Shown piece by piece: positions 30,391 through 34,194 of a stretch of 34,194 nt of DNA. How positions within the stretch are numbered: the stretch's first letter is position 1; every line of letters begins with the position of its first letter. Made by a program: the position numbers and the translations under genes. The notes below the pieces were generated by a model. That model saw nothing but the letters and a program-made list of their open reading frames with translations. It was not told the DNA's origin and searched no databases. Source of the stretch: Plantago elongata (taxonomy: Eukaryota > Streptophyta > Magnoliopsida > Lamiales > Plantaginaceae); the NCBI GenBank assembly GCA_036897095.1, contig JAYMSP010001265.1:1-34194 (forward strand). Reading direction: 5' to 3'.

Positions 30391-31397
30391 TGTTGGTCCA
30401 GATAATGGCAAAGGAAAAGACTAGGTGAATAGTCTTTTCAAACTTTCGTCGATAAACAGTTATTCTCAGAAACTGGGAGGTTTTTGATACTTAGATTCAG
30501 AGAGTAGAAGGATTTAAGCGATAGATAAATGTAAATGTGTTTTGCAGTAATAATGTGTGTGTGTGCGCGCGCTATGCTAGAATATAAGTACAATAAATTA
30601 AATAACACAGCAATTTATAGTGTTATTTGGAGGTGGCGTAATCCTCCAACTAATTCACTCGGTCTTTCTGAGACCTCAAATTCACTAGAACATACAATTG
30701 AGTTCACTTTACAATAGGTCTTATTCTAAGATCCCTACAAACAAATGGCTTCCAACCAAATATTCCCTTGAGTTTTTCCCTAGTTCATCTAGCCAAGTAA
30801 TTCATTTACTCATGATAACCTTGGAGCTTTTCCTTGTTTTTTCGAACCAAATACATCCAGTACTCCACACCAAGTTGATTGTCAGGTAAGCTTCTCTTAT
30901 AACTTTTCAGCTATGTTTTCAGAGAGTTTGAAGAGATTACACTACTTAATCTATTCAGTATATGGTAGGTTTCTCCTTTCTGACCCAAGTAATTGGTATC
31001 CGTTATGGGGAACGAGCTTCAGAAAGGGTATCCGAAAGTTCAACTCTTTCACGAATAACAATCTCTTGTTATAGGTTCAGGACACTTAGAACTACTAATG
31101 ATTCTTCGAGCTTGGAGAATGGTAGTATGAATGCTTGAGAGAATACTTGCTTGATATGTAAGTATGAGTGTAGTACATGTGTTTATTTCTCAGCTTCTAA
31201 GTGGTGATATTTATAGATGAATTTGAGAGTCGCTTGAATAGTATTCGTTAGACCTTCTCAAAATTCAATCCATTGATATCTCGAAATAAGTACTCAGAAG
31301 TGCCTTTCGCATTTTTTCAGAGAGGACTATGCTTGATCGACTTTTTCAGCCGGTGTAATTAATACATTGTACTTTTTCTTGTCATGTAGTCTCAACA
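30391..31397 (-). mobile_element. Copia-type LTR, about 1 kb, with PBS
   Basis: On the minus strand the LTR would begin TGTTGAGACTACATG (at 31397) and end CCAACA (at 30391), next to the primer binding site, so the TG...CA rule and inverted TGTTG/CAACA ends are met. A TATAAATA box on the minus strand lies at about 31206-31213. A GT/GC microsatellite is at 30554-30571. No second LTR or pol was found, so the element appears truncated. Boundary 31397 is chosen from the terminal repeat and is not certain. Confidence 0.5.
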
Positions 31398-32488
31398 GAC
31401 ACATGAACCTTTCTGAAAACTAGCATGTACATTGACTTAATAATGTCATATATTCAGAGATTTATTATGTGTAATATTTACACTATACATAATTTCTGAA
31501 CATAATTTATCTGAAAAAATTATTTTTGCGTCTCCATCAAACTGGTATGACTTTTATGATGTATTGGAATTTCACCGGTACGTTTGGACTTTGGACCTCC
31601 ATTATGACTTATCTTGTGATGATCAACCTTTTAATGGAACATGGTACTAGTAGCCTAGTAGGCGCGTTTCTTTACATCTTGTTTCTCGTTTGTACTACAA
31701 ACGAGTAACGAGTACAGTAACTATCTAGAACCAATGAATGTGAACGACGCGTACCCATATTTCACATACTTGTATGCCGCCTCCTTTTTATCCATACCCG
31801 ACTTATTCTCCCTCTAGAACTACAACTTGACGTTACTAGTTTTGGATATTCGCAAGTTGTACTGCAAGTCAACCCATACAAAACACACTTTTTCATATAA
31901 TCACCCTTTATTTTTTCTATGTTATATCATACATAAAATTATATTCCATACTACGGAACATTTGATTACATTATTAGTCCATAAACTTATTTATGGACTC
32001 TCCAAATAATACGATGATCTCAATTTCTCCAATATAATTATATCCTACCTACTTTGTCATCATACGTTCGTACACCGATATTACCCTTAATTTTGAAATT
32101 ATTATAAATAAATTTTTAAATAGAATAATGCACCCTATTCATACAAGTGACGTTTTCAAATCCTTTTGAAACTTTGAGACGTAATATATTAAGCGAGTTT
32201 CATGTAAACGTTATAATTTTCCAACATGAAAAATTATGTACCTTAGAATATTTAATTATAATATAATGTTGACTTTTATAATTTTATAATTTTCAAGTCT
32301 TTCACGAGAACTTATCAAGGATTATTGTTATTGTAACGTCAAAGAATGAAATGTCAATATGTTATGTATGATAACTTGAGGAAAACGGAATGTGAATGTC
32401 TTGGTGGGAAGAGCACAAATTTCAAACGACCCTCTTAAAAGTCTTAAACTAGTACATCCACTTGGAAAAGAACTTAACTAATTGAGTA
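31398..32488. other. AT-rich gap before RING-H2 gene
   Basis: No gene signals. The last ~150 bp are probable promoter of the RING-H2 gene. Confidence 0.45.
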
Positions 32489-32500
32489 CTATATATATAT

Positions 32501-32540
<40 letters not shown>
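32489..32540. repeat. (AT)n microsatellite at RING-H2 promoter
   Basis: About 52 bp of AT dinucleotides broken by two TGTATATG-like interruptions, 75-126 bp upstream of the RING-H2 ATG. It is the best TATA-box region for that gene. Open frames through it (Tyr-Ile repeats) are artefacts. Confidence 0.75.
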
Positions 32541-32614
32541 CGAAGCAGAGATGTTACCAATATTCAAGCAACCTAATCCAATTCAAAAACACACAAATTT
32601 ACTTTCATCTCATC

Positions 32615-33100
32615 ATGACTGCCCGTTCCCTCCTCGCCAGTTCCCCATCAACAATCCGCTCCTCCCCTAACACGGAACTCGCGGTAATTATCATCGCAAT
32701 CCTTTGTGCCCTATTCTGCCTCATCGCGGTCATCATCTTCCGTTGCTCCTGCCGTCTCCCCTTCTTTGCTTCGTCCCACAAAAAAAAGCTCACGAAAAAA
32801 GTCATCAACTCGCTCCCCAAGTTCACATTGGATAGCGAAAACCAGCACTCTGCGAATCTACCCGAAGAGTGTGCCATTTGCTTGGTGGAGTTCAAAGTTG
32901 GAGAGGAGGTTAGAGTTTTACCACACTGTGGACATGGATTCCACGTTGGATGCATCGGCATGTGGCTCGGTTCCAATTCGTCTTGCCCAACTTGCCGCCA
33001 TGATTTAGTCCCGTCAACGAGCGACGATGGCAGCTCCAGCTCCGCTACCATTCGGCCGGAGCCAAGAGAGGGTCAAGTTAATACTTCTAATTCAAAATAG
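32615..33100 (+). CDS. ATL-type membrane RING-H2 E3 ubiquitin ligase
   Basis: Intronless, 161 aa. One hydrophobic segment (about 22-42, [20 protein letters not shown]) is followed by a basic stretch (HKKKLTKK), then a short link [11 protein letters not shown] at the place of the ATL GLD region, and a RING-H2 domain (86-127) with ligands C86, C89, C105, H107, H110, C113, C124 and C127. Such proteins sit in a membrane and pass ubiquitin from E2 to substrates; ATLs often act in defence or stress. Pro103 and Trp117, typical of E2-binding RING-H2 domains, are present. Where many ATLs have CID, this protein has CIG. ATG 32615 is chosen because the longer upstream frame is only (AT)n sequence. Looks complete. 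Confidence 0.9.
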   Translation: MTARSLLASSPSTIRSSPNTELAVIIIAILCALFCLIAVIIFRCSCRLPFFASSHKKKLTKKVINSLPKFTLDSENQHSANLPEECAICLVEFKVGEEVRVLPHCGHGFHVGCIGMWLGSNSSCPTCRHDLVPSTSDDGSSSSATIRPEPREGQVNTSNSK

Positions 33101-34194
33101 TAGTTTGTAAATATTAGCTGAAATCAAACTTGAAAATTACGTTTCAAGGAAATTTACGAATAGAAAGCTCACAATTTTGAACCACTGTAAATATGAAGTC
33201 GTATCTCATTCGTTTGACTGCTCCTTGTTTGTTTAAGTTGCTTGGTTGATAACTTGATGATTGTTTGTGTATTTACAAATCCACATGTTTAGCTTAAACT
33301 ATATGGATGTGCATCAAACCTTTGATGTGGTTTAAAAACGATTACTCCTTTAGCCTCAGAGTGAACACTCCAAACATTAGGTAAGGATTAAAAATTGTAC
33401 CGGATTTTTTGAGAGATTCTCCTGCAAAATGAAGTGAGGGAATAGATATTTTTTGCTAGTTTTCCATAAACAAACTCGACTTAAATTCAACTTGTTTTGT
33501 CGTTAATTAAGAGTTTGAGTAGACTAAAGAGTACAATATTTCATGTAATTAACTTACTTGATGAGGAAATGCTTTGGGGGCAAGTCAAAGGCTGGTCTGT
33601 TCTATTAGCGCTTACCACGTGTTGTCGTAGTAATGTAGTATGTTTAGACCATGCGATGGTTACGAACAATAGGAGGTCGGATCTCTAGGAGGTTGGTTCA
33701 GATCCATCGTGCTATTTTTCTATGAATAAAAATGTTCTCCTTAGTGAAGGGAGTATGGATGGCATGCCTAGATTAATGTTGAGATCCTTGTGATACTGGA
33801 GTTCGGTTAATTGTCTGCTCTTGTTGCTCGAATATGAGATCTCCTCAGGTTTGATGATTCCCGCGGTCCCTGCATCACTTCAGCAATTAAGAAGGTAAAA
33901 TTCACCATAGGCCTTCTTAGTTCATGGTCATGGGTTCATATCAGAATCTGAGAAATGCGAAAGCTCATAAAAAGAGGAACTCACTGTGAGATGATGAACA
34001 ATACTGATGACGATGATCCAGACGAATGCAAGGAATAGAGATGAAGGATTAGTTGATGATGATGATGATGCAGTTGAGAGAGAAAGTAAATAACTGCTTC
34101 TGTTGTATTTAGAATTTTAGAGATCAATTGTACAGAAGATGTGAATATATTTGTATGAACACACTAACAGAAGGAGTGTTCTTATCCTATTTAT
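33101..34194. other. 3' flank of RING-H2 gene, no gene seen
   Basis: The first ~100 bp are likely 3' UTR. A G-box core CACGTG is at 33617-33622. A (GAT)n run at about 34056-34070 produces Asp-rich frames. I could not find a gene in the remaining sequence up to the window end. Confidence 0.4.

Noticed and set aside
32507..32614. N-terminal extension of the RING-H2 protein (Tyr-Ile repeats)
   Set aside because: It translates the (AT)n microsatellite; the ATG at 32615 precedes a sensible N-terminus and membrane segment.
34056..34070. (GAT)n run suggesting an acidic protein end
   Set aside because: Stops occur within a few codons on either side in the Asp frame and no splice-linked exon is visible.

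Overview
The window is nuclear DNA of a flowering plant, most likely a eudicot. The evidence is spliced GT-AG genes, Rx-type CC-NB-ARC-LRR resistance genes, a plant ATL-type RING-H2 gene, a plant-type TCTP gene, AT-rich intergenic DNA, and Stowaway and Tourist-like MITEs with Ty1/copia debris. I cannot name the species from sequence alone. All functional calls come from recognising motifs by eye; no search was run.

Layout. Positions 1-464 hold the 3' end of a Ty1/copia element (last residues of pol, polypurine tract, LTR). The LTR ends 129 bp before the start codon of the first NLR gene (594-4603, +). Positions 4604-13440 are a repeat-rich gap. It contains an LTR, two Tourist-like MITEs, one Stowaway MITE, a long degenerate array of a GAAACTAA-type motif beside an inverted repeat, a decayed copia RNase H segment, short tandem duplications, a possible TRIM element and a broken coding-like tract with an internal duplication. 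The second NLR (13478-16581, +) and the third NLR (18860-22474, -) are tail to tail. A universal stress protein gene (23926-24884, +, four exons) lies upstream of the third NLR in divergent orientation. A TCTP gene (26034-27815, -, five exons) follows, with site II-like promoter elements. Positions 28-32.4 kb are mostly non-coding; they include a tandem duplication, an unassigned coding-like fragment, and a roughly 1 kb copia-type LTR with its primer binding site on the minus strand. The last gene is an intronless membrane RING-H2 gene (32615-33100, +), directly downstream of an (AT)n tract.

How the genes relate. The three NLRs are paralogues. Each has a first coding exon of exactly 441 nt (147 codons) encoding the coiled-coil domain, one phase-0 intron, and one long exon with NB-ARC and LRR. 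Each also appears to have an intron in the 3' UTR, 14-30 nt after the stop codon. All three keep the nucleotide-binding motifs, so all look intact. NLR1 and NLR2 have upstream AUGs in their probable leaders. The stress protein, TCTP and RING-H2 genes look like ordinary neighbours and show no sign of belonging to one pathway with the NLRs.

The most interesting items are the NLR1 start region (LTR-derived promoter candidate, a uORF and an AUG-stop element), the shared 3' UTR introns, and the GAAACTAA array with its inverted arms. I did not find a clearly new molecular system.
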